Origin: CAZDQL01 sp964507325
GTDB lineage: Bacteria > Planctomycetota > UBA1135 > GCA-002686595
NCBI GenBank assembly: GCA_964507325.1
Contig: CAZDQL010000021.1
Span: 11,625-75,624 of the forward strand
Reading direction: 5' to 3'
DNA: 64,000 nucleotides
Notes under the pieces: generated by a model
Databases searched by the model: none
The model's input: the letters and a program-made list of their open reading frames with translations, nothing else
What the model was told of the DNA's origin: nothing
Part shown: positions 34,573 to 43,154 of the stretch, in pieces
Position numbering within the stretch: the first letter of the stretch is position 1
Layout: each line of letters opens with the position of its first letter
Position numbers and translations under genes: made by a program

Positions 34573-35712
34573 ATGCTGATCCTCCGCTCCCTTCCCGCTT
34601 CGATCGTCGCCGCGATCCTGACGTCGGCGCTCCTCGCTCTCGGGCCGGCCGTCCCGACGGCTCTCCCGCAAGACCCCGAATCCGCGGTCGCAGCGACGCG
34701 AGACCAGGAGGAGCTGCGCGAGCGCATCGAGGGACTCATCGCGCGCACCCTCGAGCAGCCGGGAGCGGTCGGGCTCTCGGTGGCGGTGGCGATCGGAGAC
34801 GAGCTCGTGCTCGCCGGGGGCTACGGGATCGCGGAGGCCGAGCACGGCGTGCCCGTGGACGTCGACACCCTGTTCCGCATCGGCTCGGTCACCAAGCAGT
34901 TCACCGCCGCCGCGGTCATGCGCTTGGTGGAGCAGGAGGAGCTCACGCTCGAGGATCTCCTGAACGACCACCTGCCCGACTTCCCCACCCAGGGGCACGA
35001 GGTCTCGATCCTCCACCTGCTCACCCACACCTCCGGCATCAAGAGCTACACGAGCCTCGGCGAACGCTGGCTGAAGACCGTGCCCCTGGAGCTCACCCAC
35101 GAGGAGTTGCTCACCCTCCTCCGAGGCGAATCGTTCGACTTCGCCCCGGGCGAGAGGTTCCTGTACAACAACACGGGGTACTACCTGCTCGGGATGATCA
35201 TCGAGGAGGTCACGGGGAAGAGCTACGCCGACCACCTGCGCGCCGGCCTCCTCTCGCCCCTCGGCCTGACGCGGACGCGCTACGGTTCCAACATGGAACT
35301 GATCGAGAACCGGGCGCAGGGGTACCGGATGATCGACGGCGAGCTGGCCAACGACGCGCTGATCGGCATGAGCCAGCCCGGCGCGGCGGGCGCGATCCTC
35401 TCCACCGCGCAGGAGCTCGTGCAGTGGCAGCTCGCCCTGGTCGGAGGTGAGGTCGTCTCGCCGCAGTCCTACGAGTTGATGACCACGCCCTACGTGCTCA
35501 ACGACGGCAAGGAGACGAAATACGGCTTCGGACTGGGGCTCGGGGCTCACGCGGGCCAGAGAGCCGTACGGCACGGGGGCGGCATCAACGGCTTCAACTC
35601 GATGCTCGCCTACTACCCCGAGGCGCAGCTCTCCGTGGCCGTCATCTCGAACAGCGAGGCGTGCTCGGCGGGTTCGCTGGCCCACGCGATCGCCAAGGCG
35701 CTGCTCGAGTGA
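34573..35712 (+). CDS. Secreted serine hydrolase (beta-lactamase class C/DD-peptidase family)
   Basis: The precursor has 379 residues with a signal peptide (LPASIVAAILTSALLALG). The family motifs are present: SVTK (nucleophile Ser, about residue 104), YNN (about 197) and HGGG near 336. Such enzymes hydrolyse D-Ala peptides, beta-lactams or esters; the real substrate cannot be told. It ends 113 bases before the histidine kinase gene, separated by a probable promoter, so it is not clearly part of that operon. Confidence 0.9.
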   Translation: MLILRSLPASIVAAILTSALLALGPAVPTALPQDPESAVAATRDQEELRERIEGLIARTLEQPGAVGLSVAVAIGDELVLAGGYGIAEAEHGVPVDVDTLFRIGSVTKQFTAAAVMRLVEQEELTLEDLLNDHLPDFPTQGHEVSILHLLTHTSGIKSYTSLGERWLKTVPLELTHEELLTLLRGESFDFAPGERFLYNNTGYYLLGMIIEEVTGKSYADHLRAGLLSPLGLTRTRYGSNMELIENRAQGYRMIDGELANDALIGMSQPGAAGAILSTAQELVQWQLALVGGEVVSPQSYELMTTPYVLNDGKETKYGFGLGLGAHAGQRAVRHGGGINGFNSMLAYYPEAQLSVAVISNSEACSAGSLAHAIAKALLE

Positions 35713-35777
35713 GCTCGGCCTGGGCCTGACGTCGGACCCCCCAGGGACCGGGCTGGGGCCTGGGAACGGCCCCGGAA

Positions 35778-35793
35778 TGACATCGGGATGACA
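35778..35793 (+). promoter_or_regulatory. Direct repeat TGACA-N6-TGACA upstream of the histidine kinase gene
   Basis: Two TGACA half-sites 11 bases apart, start to start, lie 36 bases before the kinase ATG, followed by an inverted TGTCA at 35803-35807. An 11-base period puts both sites on one DNA face, as for OmpR/PhoB-type regulators. The same arrangement recurs before 38476, the next gene after the regulator. This suggests the response regulator controls its own operon. Confidence 0.55.
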
Positions 35794-35828
35794 AAGACCC
35801 CCTGTCATGCGCCAGACTGGAGGGCGTG

Positions 35829-37676
35829 ATGCAGCGCCGAGGGTCGCTCGCCGGAATCCTGCTCCTGACCGTGGGTCCCTTGCCGCTCGTGGCCTGGCTC
35901 GGCCATCGGGGGATCCGCTCCCTCGAGGAACGCCATCTCGAGCTCGGACGCGCCGAGGCGCTGGCCGCCCTCGGCCGGGATCTCGCCGGTGATCTCGACG
36001 CCCTCCGCAGGGAGCGGGGGGACGAGGCGGGATCGCTGCGAGAGACCTCGGTGCGCTTCACCCTGCGCGGGGAAGACCTGGGGCACGACGCGGTGACGAT
36101 TCGCGCGGAGCCGCAGGGAGAAGCGCTCGCCCATCCGGATCTCCTGCGCGCGCACGCTCGCGGCGCCGCGGGGCGTTGGGTCGAGGCTCTCGAGGCCCTC
36201 GAAGGCACGCTGCGCGATCCCGATCCGAGGACGAAGGCCCTGGGAACGCTCGCGGCCGCGGACGCGATGCGGGCCCTCGACCGGCCCGAGCGCGCGATCG
36301 AGCTCGCAGAGCGAGCCGCGGGGCTCCTCGCCGAGGAGGAATCGCAGGCCTGGCGGCGCTGGGCGGAGGTCCACCGCAGGAGGCTGGTCGAGGGCCTCGA
36401 GCCCGCGCTGGAGGCCGCGGCGGGATGGGTGGAGGAGATCGACGCGCGCGCCACGGATCTCGAGGAGCTCGTGCTCGTCGGCCACGCCCTGCGCCCGCTC
36501 CCCGCCGACGATCCGCGAGTGCGCAGCCTGAGGGAACGGATCGCGGAGCGCAGGAGCCGTCCCCAGTGGCGCCGCAGGCTCGCCCAGCGATCGGCTCGGG
36601 CCACGCCCGGCTCGATCCCGATCCTGGTGCGCATCGCCCCGGGGTGGTTCCTCGTGGAGCGTGATCCCGAGCCCACCGCGCTGCGCGTCGGCGGACTGGA
36701 CGCGTGGCTCACCGAATGGAGGGGGCCCCAGGGCGAGAGGGCCCGGGAGGCCGACGAGGGAAGCGAGGCGAGCGCGTTCGTGCAGATGGGCGCCATCCGA
36801 CGGCCCGGTCTGCCGGTCGACCTCGGGGAGCTCGCCCTGAGGATCACCAGCGGCGAGACTTCGCCCTTCGGGGCCTGGAACCCGCGCTGGCTCCTCGGCG
36901 CGGGCCTCGCCGCCTACGCCCTGCTCGCCCTCCTGGCCCTGCGCGCCTTCCGCAACCAGGAGCGACACGCCCGACGTCTGGCGACGCTGCGGGGCGATCT
37001 GATCGCCGAGGTGACGCACGAGCTGCGGACTCCGCTCACCGTGCTGCGCATGTACTCCGAGTCGCTCGCCGAGAACCGCATCGCTCCCGAGGCGGTGCCC
37101 GAGTACGTCACCACGATCCAACGCGAGGCGATGCGGCTGGGCGGGATCGTCGACCACGTGGCGGAGGCGGCGCGCGGCGAGACATTGTCCGGGGCAGAGC
37201 GCGCGCTCATCGATCCCCAGCCCGTGCTCGACCGCCTGGCAGCGGACTTCGGCGGTCTGGTCGAAGCGGGCGGGGGCTCGGTCGAGCTCGAGGCCCCCAG
37301 CGACACGGCTCGCGTGCACGCGACGGAGGAGGAGCTGCGCCGCATCTTCGAGATCCTGCTCGACAACGCGCTGCGCTACTCCCCCCCTCCCGCGCGCGTC
37401 CGACTGCGCGTGGAGGTCGATGGCGACTCCTGGATCGCCACCGTGCGCGACCGGGGAACGGGCATCCCGGCGGAGGAGCGCGAACGCGTGTTCGAGCGCT
37501 GGGTGCGCGGTCGCGGCAGCCGAGCCCTCGCAGGCGGGGCCGGCATGGGCCTGTACCTGGCGCGCGAGGGAGCGCGTCGTCTGGGGGGTGATCTGACCCT
37601 CGAGTTCCCGAGCGACGGTGGGACGCGCGCGCGCGTCGTCCTGCCCGGCGTTCGCCCGCTGGAGGAGGAAGCGTGA
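35829..37676 (+). CDS. Sensor histidine kinase
   Basis: The 615-residue protein has an N-terminal membrane helix (about 8-22) and a second one near residues 355-375, with a large extracytoplasmic region between them that looks helical and TPR-like. The cytoplasmic part holds HisKA with phosphoacceptor His397 (EVTHELRTPLTVLR), an N box (LLDNALRYS), DRGTGIP and GGAGMGLYL. It should autophosphorylate and pass phosphate to the regulator encoded next, which starts at GTG overlapping its TGA. ATG 35829 is preferred to GTG 35826 from the GGAGGG site. The sensed signal is unknown. Confidence 0.93.
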   Translation: MQRRGSLAGILLLTVGPLPLVAWLGHRGIRSLEERHLELGRAEALAALGRDLAGDLDALRRERGDEAGSLRETSVRFTLRGEDLGHDAVTIRAEPQGEALAHPDLLRAHARGAAGRWVEALEALEGTLRDPDPRTKALGTLAAADAMRALDRPERAIELAERAAGLLAEEESQAWRRWAEVHRRRLVEGLEPALEAAAGWVEEIDARATDLEELVLVGHALRPLPADDPRVRSLRERIAERRSRPQWRRRLAQRSARATPGSIPILVRIAPGWFLVERDPEPTALRVGGLDAWLTEWRGPQGERAREADEGSEASAFVQMGAIRRPGLPVDLGELALRITSGETSPFGAWNPRWLLGAGLAAYALLALLALRAFRNQERHARRLATLRGDLIAEVTHELRTPLTVLRMYSESLAENRIAPEAVPEYVTTIQREAMRLGGIVDHVAEAARGETLSGAERALIDPQPVLDRLAADFGGLVEAGGGSVELEAPSDTARVHATEEELRRIFEILLDNALRYSPPPARVRLRVEVDGDSWIATVRDRGTGIPAEERERVFERWVRGRGSRALAGGAGMGLYLAREGARRLGGDLTLEFPSDGGTRARVVLPGVRPLEEEA

Positions 37677-38383
37677 GCCGAGTGCTCATCGTCGAGGACG
37701 ATCCCGCCGTGGGTCGAGGGATGGTCGACAACCTGAGGTTCGAGGGGATCGAGGCCGAGCTCGTCACCAGCGCCGAGGAGGGGCTCGAGCGACTGCGGCA
37801 GGGTGGTATCCAGCTCCTGTTGCTCGACCTGATGCTCCCGGGGATGAGCGGCTTCGAGCTCCTGCGGCGCTCGCCCGGGCTCGCCGCGCCGCCACGCACG
37901 ATCGTGGTCAGCGCGCGCGACGGCGAAGCGGACATCGTGCGCGCGCTCGACCTCGGCGCGTGCGACTACGTCAGGAAGCCCTTCGGACTGGCCGAGCTCC
38001 TGGCCCGGGTGCGGGCGCAACTGCGCGAGGTCGAAGGGGACGCTGGCGGCACGGCGGCGCCGGAGGACGTCACCTTCGGGGATCTGCGCATCTCGCTGCG
38101 GCTCTTCCGGGTATGGCGAGCAGGGCGGGAGTCCCTGCTCTCCCACACCGAGGCCTGCATGCTCGAGCTCTTCCTCTCGCACCCCGACGAGCCCTTGCGC
38201 CGCAGCGACTTCCTCGACCACGCCTGGGATCCGCGCTCCCATCCCACGCAGCGCACCGTCGACAACTTCGTCCTGAAGCTGCGCAAGAAGATCGAGGAGG
38301 ATCCCTCCGATCCGAAGATCCTCTGCACCGTGCACGGGATCGGGTATCGCTTCACGCCTCCGGATCGAGGCCAAGCGGAGTGA
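37673..38383 (+). CDS. OmpR/PhoB-type response regulator
   Basis: The 236-residue regulator has a receiver domain with acidic pocket EDD (8-10), phosphoacceptor Asp52 (LLLLDLMLPG) and the conserved Lys near 101. A winged helix DNA-binding domain follows (about 130-236, with RTVDNFVLKLRKKIEEDPSD and GIGYRF). It starts with GTG overlapping the kinase stop, so the two are translationally coupled. Candidate binding sites of the TGACA type lie before the kinase gene and before the next gene. Confidence 0.95.
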   Translation: MSRVLIVEDDPAVGRGMVDNLRFEGIEAELVTSAEEGLERLRQGGIQLLLLDLMLPGMSGFELLRRSPGLAAPPRTIVVSARDGEADIVRALDLGACDYVRKPFGLAELLARVRAQLREVEGDAGGTAAPEDVTFGDLRISLRLFRVWRAGRESLLSHTEACMLELFLSHPDEPLRRSDFLDHAWDPRSHPTQRTVDNFVLKLRKKIEEDPSDPKILCTVHGIGYRFTPPDRGQAE

Positions 38384-38402
38384 TCGAACGGTGTCCGGGA
38401 TG

Positions 38403-38418
38403 TGACACCTGTATGACA
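38403..38418 (+). promoter_or_regulatory. Direct repeat TGACA-N6-TGACA upstream of the repeat-protein gene
   Basis: TGACA at 38403-38407 and again at 38414-38418, with the same 6-base spacer as at 35778, lie 57 bases before the ATG of the large repeat protein. An inverted GGTGTC...GACACC also overlaps the first half-site (38390-38409). The match with the site before the kinase gene supports control by the OmpR-type regulator. Confidence 0.55.
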
Positions 38419-38475
38419 ACAACTCGTGACGGATCCGCCAAATAGAGTCGTCCGATTGGCAAACGGAGGTTGACC

Positions 38476-41364
38476 ATGATCGTTCCCGTCGTTGCACTCG
38501 CTCTCGCATCCTGCTTCCCGCCCGCGGTTCAGGATCCTGTCGTCGAAACCCCTCGCGAGGCGTACGTCGAAGGCTGGTTCCAGGAGACCGCCGAGGCGGA
38601 CCTGGAGGCGGCGCTGCGCTCGTATCGCCGCTGCGTCGACCTCGGCGGAGCCGGGGATCGCGAACTCGTCGCCCGCGCTCTGTGGCGCATGGGCATGATC
38701 GCGCGGGCACGCGACGAGGCCCAGGTCGCCGAGGAACTGCTCGGTCGAGTGGTCGAGGAGTTCGGCGACACCCAGGCCGCCCCTCGTGCGCGGGAGGCGC
38801 TGGAGAGCCCGGTCGTTCCCGGCGGTGGCGAATCGGAAGCCGTGCAGCAGGCGCGCAACGATCTGCGCGACATTCTCCTCGCCGAGGATGCTCGGCGAGG
38901 GATCTCACTCAAGCGTCTCGAAGACGTGTTCCGAACTCTGACGGCCGAGCAGATCCTGAACGAGAGCCGCCGGCACGGGAGCTCTCTCGCGACCGTCCTG
39001 CGCTTCTGGGCAACAGCGCTGGGGCACGAGCACGGCGAGAAGCTGCTCGACCTGGTCTTCATGAGCGACGAGAAGACCGCTCGCCAGGCCCTCGCGGGCA
39101 TTCCCAACTACGACCGGGATCCCCTGCCCGAGCGAGTCGTGGCGCTCGCCTACGGTGAGTCCACGCAGTTCGACGACGTGTTGATCGAGCTGTTCGCGCC
39201 GAGGAAGGAGGACGACGCCATGGCCGCCCTGGCGGCCGTCGCCGCACGCAGTCCCGAGCTCCTCGATCGGAGCAAGGTCAGTGACACCGTCCTGAGTTTC
39301 CTCGTGTGCAGCCTGCACCCAACCGCCGGCGAAGTCTTCGACCACTTCCTGGCGTCCTTCCCCCCCACGCGCGAGGGCCGCGACGCCCTGGGAGCCTGGA
39401 TGGCCGGATTGCCCGGCGGGACGAGGCCGTTCCCGATCCTGTGTCGCGAGACCCCCGTCGGGGAACGACTGCGGGCCGTGTTCCCCTCGCTGCCCCCGGC
39501 CCGGCGCGATGAGATCGCGAGGCAGGTCGCGAGCTCCACGTGGGGCGAGCCGCCGCGGGTGGTGCTCGATCTCCTGCTCGAGGATCCCGAGGCGGCGGTG
39601 AGACTCCACGGGTTCAGTCGCCTGGCCCTCTCGACGAATCCCGAGCACCGCTCGGAGCTGCTCGAGCGCATGACGCGGGAGACTCCGTACCACCAGAGCA
39701 CGATCCTGGAGTCCACGGCTCGCGTTGCGGAGCCCGTTTGGCCCCTCGAGCTGCTGCTGGAGCACACCGAGGGAGTCCTGCGCGAGCACGTGTACAGGCT
39801 CGCCCTCTCGGGCCAGCCCGGGATGCGCTGGTTCGACCGCCTGGGTGCATTGCGACTGGGGCTCGATCGAAAGGACCCTGAGCTGATCACCACGATCTTC
39901 GCTCCGACCGAAGCCTACCGTCAGCTCGTCGGTCGCCAGAACGTCGGAACGAGGGACGACCAGATCGCGCAGGATCTGCAACGCGAGGTCCCGACCACGG
40001 ACGAGGAGAGCCTGGCCACGCGCCTGGTATTCGCGGCCCAGGCCTCCGCGGATGAGCGAGTGCGGGTCCGGGTGCACCAGCTGGCCGAGGGCCTGCTCCC
40101 TCCCGACTTGCTCGCGAGGTATAGCGAGCTCGCGTTCCGGGATCCTTCGCCTCGTGTGCGGTACATGGCGCTGTGGCTCGGCCTCGAAGGGGTTTCGCGC
40201 GAGATCGTTGCCGCGCTGCTCCGCGATCCGGACGGCGGCATCTTCGCCGGGGTTCTCCGGGCCGGTCCCGGTGAGGCCCCACTCGTCGACGTGCTTGAGG
40301 CTCTTCCCATCGATCGGCAGGGCCAGGTGGTCGACTACGCCATCGAGCACGACTACGTGGAGGTGCTGCGGGCGCTGTGCGCGCTCTATCCCTCCGAGGA
40401 CCCGGCCGGTATCGCCGAGCGCGCGTTCGAGGCCCTCAAGACCCGGGACCCCGACGTCCTGATCTCCGCCGTCACCCACCCGGACTACGGCATTCGAGCG
40501 AGGGCGTTCGGACTCCTCCAACAGCTCCGGCTCCCCGAGCCCCTGGGCTTGGAGGTCAGGACCCACGAGCTCGGACCCGGGCTCGGTGATGCCGGTCGTC
40601 GGCTCCAGGAGCAGCTGCGGGATGCCCGGTCGGAGGTGGCCCTGGCGCTGTCGGACTGGAACATCGGGAACCTCATGGGGCAACTCCACCTGCCCCGAAT
40701 CCAACAGGCGCTGGCCGAGGAGCTGGCCGAGCGGGGCGAGCGCGGCCGACTCCTGGACTTCGCCCTGGATGAGGGCCGCGGGCACAGGCGCGCCGTGGGG
40801 GCGCGCGGTCTGGTTCTCCTCGGTGATCGCGAGGCGATGCGCACGGCCTTGCTCGCCAGCGCCGAGCCAAGGGCGCTGATCACTCCCGCCCTGGAGCTCG
40901 GCCTGCTCGAGGATTGCATCGACTTGGCGCGATCCGGGCGGATCGAGACCCGCCGCCTGGTAGGGGGGCTGGTCGATGGCGGCCACCGAGACGAGCTCGC
41001 CCGCTTCGTCCTGGGAGAGCACGCGCTCGCCCTGGAATCCTGGGGGGACCAGCAGATCGCCATGGTCGTGGATGTCGCCGCCCGCCAGCGGGATCCCGTG
41101 ATGCTCTCGCGCGCCGTGGAGCGCTTCCAGAGCCCGGCCGCGGTGCACGCTCTCTTCGAGCTCGGATTCGTCGAGCAGGTGCTGGAAGACCTCCCGCACT
41201 GGAAGCTCAACATCCACCGGTCTACCACCCGGCCGGTGGTCCTGCGCGAGCTGTCCCGGCTCACGGGCGAGCCCGCGGAGTGGTCGGAGTACGCTTCCGA
41301 GCAGCGGGAGCTGATCGCCCGCTGGCGCGAGAAGCTCGGCCTTCCCGCTGGCGACGGGCGCTGA
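38476..41364 (+). CDS. Very large helical-repeat protein (HEAT-like)
   Basis: The 962-residue protein begins with a short hydrophobic stretch (IVPVVALALASCF), possibly a signal peptide or lipoprotein signal (ASC). A TPR-like opening region (LEAALRSYRRCVDLGG) is followed by about 850 residues of helix pairs that look like HEAT or similar solenoid repeats. I recognise no catalytic motif, so it is probably a scaffold or adaptor. GGAGG lies 6 bases before the ATG. It follows the two-component operon with an intervening TGACA site and may be its main target. Confidence 0.6.
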   Translation: MIVPVVALALASCFPPAVQDPVVETPREAYVEGWFQETAEADLEAALRSYRRCVDLGGAGDRELVARALWRMGMIARARDEAQVAEELLGRVVEEFGDTQAAPRAREALESPVVPGGGESEAVQQARNDLRDILLAEDARRGISLKRLEDVFRTLTAEQILNESRRHGSSLATVLRFWATALGHEHGEKLLDLVFMSDEKTARQALAGIPNYDRDPLPERVVALAYGESTQFDDVLIELFAPRKEDDAMAALAAVAARSPELLDRSKVSDTVLSFLVCSLHPTAGEVFDHFLASFPPTREGRDALGAWMAGLPGGTRPFPILCRETPVGERLRAVFPSLPPARRDEIARQVASSTWGEPPRVVLDLLLEDPEAAVRLHGFSRLALSTNPEHRSELLERMTRETPYHQSTILESTARVAEPVWPLELLLEHTEGVLREHVYRLALSGQPGMRWFDRLGALRLGLDRKDPELITTIFAPTEAYRQLVGRQNVGTRDDQIAQDLQREVPTTDEESLATRLVFAAQASADERVRVRVHQLAEGLLPPDLLARYSELAFRDPSPRVRYMALWLGLEGVSREIVAALLRDPDGGIFAGVLRAGPGEAPLVDVLEALPIDRQGQVVDYAIEHDYVEVLRALCALYPSEDPAGIAERAFEALKTRDPDVLISAVTHPDYGIRARAFGLLQQLRLPEPLGLEVRTHELGPGLGDAGRRLQEQLRDARSEVALALSDWNIGNLMGQLHLPRIQQALAEELAERGERGRLLDFALDEGRGHRRAVGARGLVLLGDREAMRTALLASAEPRALITPALELGLLEDCIDLARSGRIETRRLVGGLVDGGHRDELARFVLGEHALALESWGDQQIAMVVDVAARQRDPVMLSRAVERFQSPAAVHALFELGFVEQVLEDLPHWKLNIHRSTTRPVVLRELSRLTGEPAEWSEYASEQRELIARWREKLGLPAGDGR

Positions 41365-41516
41365 GCGGCGGATCGGAAAGCGCGCTCTCCCGCTTCCGTG
41401 GGAGGCGCGGGTCGCACGACGCACTCCGGGCCGGACCACGAGCCCGGCGTGCGTCGCCGTCCGCGGTTATCGTGGGGGCCCCCACCCTCACCCGGACGCC
41501 ATCGCGGGAGACCGTC

Positions 41517-42560
41517 ATGCTGCAGACCCGACCCTGTGCCTTCCTGCCACCGCTGCTCCTGGCGGGGCTGGTCCACGCTGCGCCCCAGGACGCCCGCAAG
41601 CCCGGCCCCGGCGTCGTCTTCGCGGGCGGCGAGGGGCCCGGCGCGGGCAAGCACGTCGTGCTCGTCGCCGGCGACGAGGAGTACCGCTCCGAAGAGGTGC
41701 TGCCGATGCTGGGGCGCATCCTCGCCGTGCGGCACGGCTTCCGCTGCACGGTGCTCTTCTCCCTCGATCCCGAGGACGGGACCATCGACCCCACCAACCA
41801 GACGCACCTGCCGGGGCTGGAGGTTCTCCGCGAGGCGGACCTGCTGGTGCTCTTCACGCGCTTCCGCGAGTTCCCCGACGAGGAGATGAAGCACTTCGTC
41901 GACTACGTGGAAGCGGGGAAGCCGATCCTCGGGCTGCGCACCGCGACGCACGCCTTCGACTACCGCCGCAGTCCCGACAGCCCCTACGCCCGCTATTCCT
42001 GGCGCAACGACGAGTGGCCCGGCGGCTTCGGCCGGCAGATCCTGGGGGAGACCTGGGTCAACCACCACGGCGAGCACGGACGCCAGAGCACGCGCGGAGT
42101 CCCCGCTGCGGAGCACGCCGAGCACCCCATCCTGCGCGGCGTCGACGACGTTTGGGGGCCGACGGACGTGTACGGCATCCGCGACCTGCCGGAGGACGCG
42201 ACGGTGGTGTTGCACGGCCAGGTGCTCGCGGGCATGGAGCCGGACTCCCCCGCGGTGGAGGGCGGGCAGAACGATCCGCTGATGCCCCTGCTGTGGACGC
42301 GCGAGATCGCGCGCGAGGCGGGGCCCGCCATGCGGGTCGTCTGCTCGACGATCGGCGCCGCCCCGGACTTCGCGAGCGAGGGCGTCCGCCGCGCGCTGGT
42401 CAACTCCTGCTACTGGGCCGTGGGGCTCGAGGCCGAGATCCCCGCCCGCAGCGACGTCGGCTGCGTGGGGAAGTTCACGCCGTCCTGGTTCGGTTTCGCC
42501 GCGCACGTGAAGGGCGTGCGGCCGGCGGAGTATGCACTCGACGTGCCCCGGAAGAAGTAG
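41517..42560 (+). CDS. Secreted ThuA-domain protein
   Basis: The 347-residue precursor has a signal peptide (FLPPLLLAGLVHAAPQ). The body fits the ThuA-like trehalose-utilisation fold: KHVVLVAGDEEYRSEEVLPM, LREADLLVLFTRFREFP, GLRTATHAF, WVNHHG. ThuA-like proteins occur in planctomycete glycan loci, where the role is often ill-defined. The GGGAG site precedes the ATG. It stands alone between two unrelated genes. Confidence 0.8.
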   Translation: MLQTRPCAFLPPLLLAGLVHAAPQDARKPGPGVVFAGGEGPGAGKHVVLVAGDEEYRSEEVLPMLGRILAVRHGFRCTVLFSLDPEDGTIDPTNQTHLPGLEVLREADLLVLFTRFREFPDEEMKHFVDYVEAGKPILGLRTATHAFDYRRSPDSPYARYSWRNDEWPGGFGRQILGETWVNHHGEHGRQSTRGVPAAEHAEHPILRGVDDVWGPTDVYGIRDLPEDATVVLHGQVLAGMEPDSPAVEGGQNDPLMPLLWTREIAREAGPAMRVVCSTIGAAPDFASEGVRRALVNSCYWAVGLEAEIPARSDVGCVGKFTPSWFGFAAHVKGVRPAEYALDVPRKK

Positions 42561-42636
42561 GGGCATCTGGGACGCTTCCGCGAGCTGGAGGGGTCGATGC
42601 GCTCCGACGGTGAGTCCCCGACCGGCACAACACGGA

Positions 42637-42969
42637 ATGTCCGCCTCGCGGGGGCGGACAAGGCTAGCGAAAAAGGTCAGCAAAGTGCCGCTCCTGAGCA
42701 CCCTCCGCGAGCGTCTGTTCCCCGATCGGTGGAGCCTCTTCCTCTGGCCGTGCGCACTGGCCTGGATGTGCATCATCGGCTACCGAGGATGGGAGATGGC
42801 CCAGATCGGTGTACGTGGGGGCATCCTGGGGGGGATCCTGATGCTCTTCGCACCGCTTCCCATCGTCCTGCTGGCGACCCGACCCCGACCCGATAGGGAG
42901 CGTGAGGATGTGTTGGCGCAGCGTAGACGGAGTCGTCTGGCGAAGCGACAAGCGAACCTCCGGGACTGA
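42637..42969 (+). CDS. Small two-helix membrane protein, unknown
   Basis: The 110-residue frame has two hydrophobic helices (about residues 33-50 and 60-82) flanked by basic ends (SRGRTRLAKK and RRRSRLAKRQ). No family is recognised. The start is uncertain: ATG at 42637 or GTG at 42685. The opposite strand also carries long open frames in this GC-rich context, so it may not be a gene. Confidence 0.4.
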   Translation: MSASRGRTRLAKKVSKVPLLSTLRERLFPDRWSLFLWPCALAWMCIIGYRGWEMAQIGVRGGILGGILMLFAPLPIVLLATRPRPDREREDVLAQRRRSRLAKRQANLRD

Positions 42970-43154
42970 GGGGCCCAAACGACAAGCAGGGCTGAGCAGA
43001 GGAAGGCCGTATTGGCTGACCACCTCGCCCGGCGACGCTGAAGATGGATGCTGACGGCCATCAGTGGTCGAGGTCGCAGATCGCCAGCGCGCGCTTCACG
43101 TACCATTGGCGCCTCCCTCGCCATCGACCCCGAACGAGCACGAGATCGCGCCCG

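Noticed and set aside
40914..41516. Extended N-terminus for the ThuA-like gene
   Set aside because: The extra frame overlaps the end of the repeat-protein gene and lacks similarity; the signal peptide begins at 41517.
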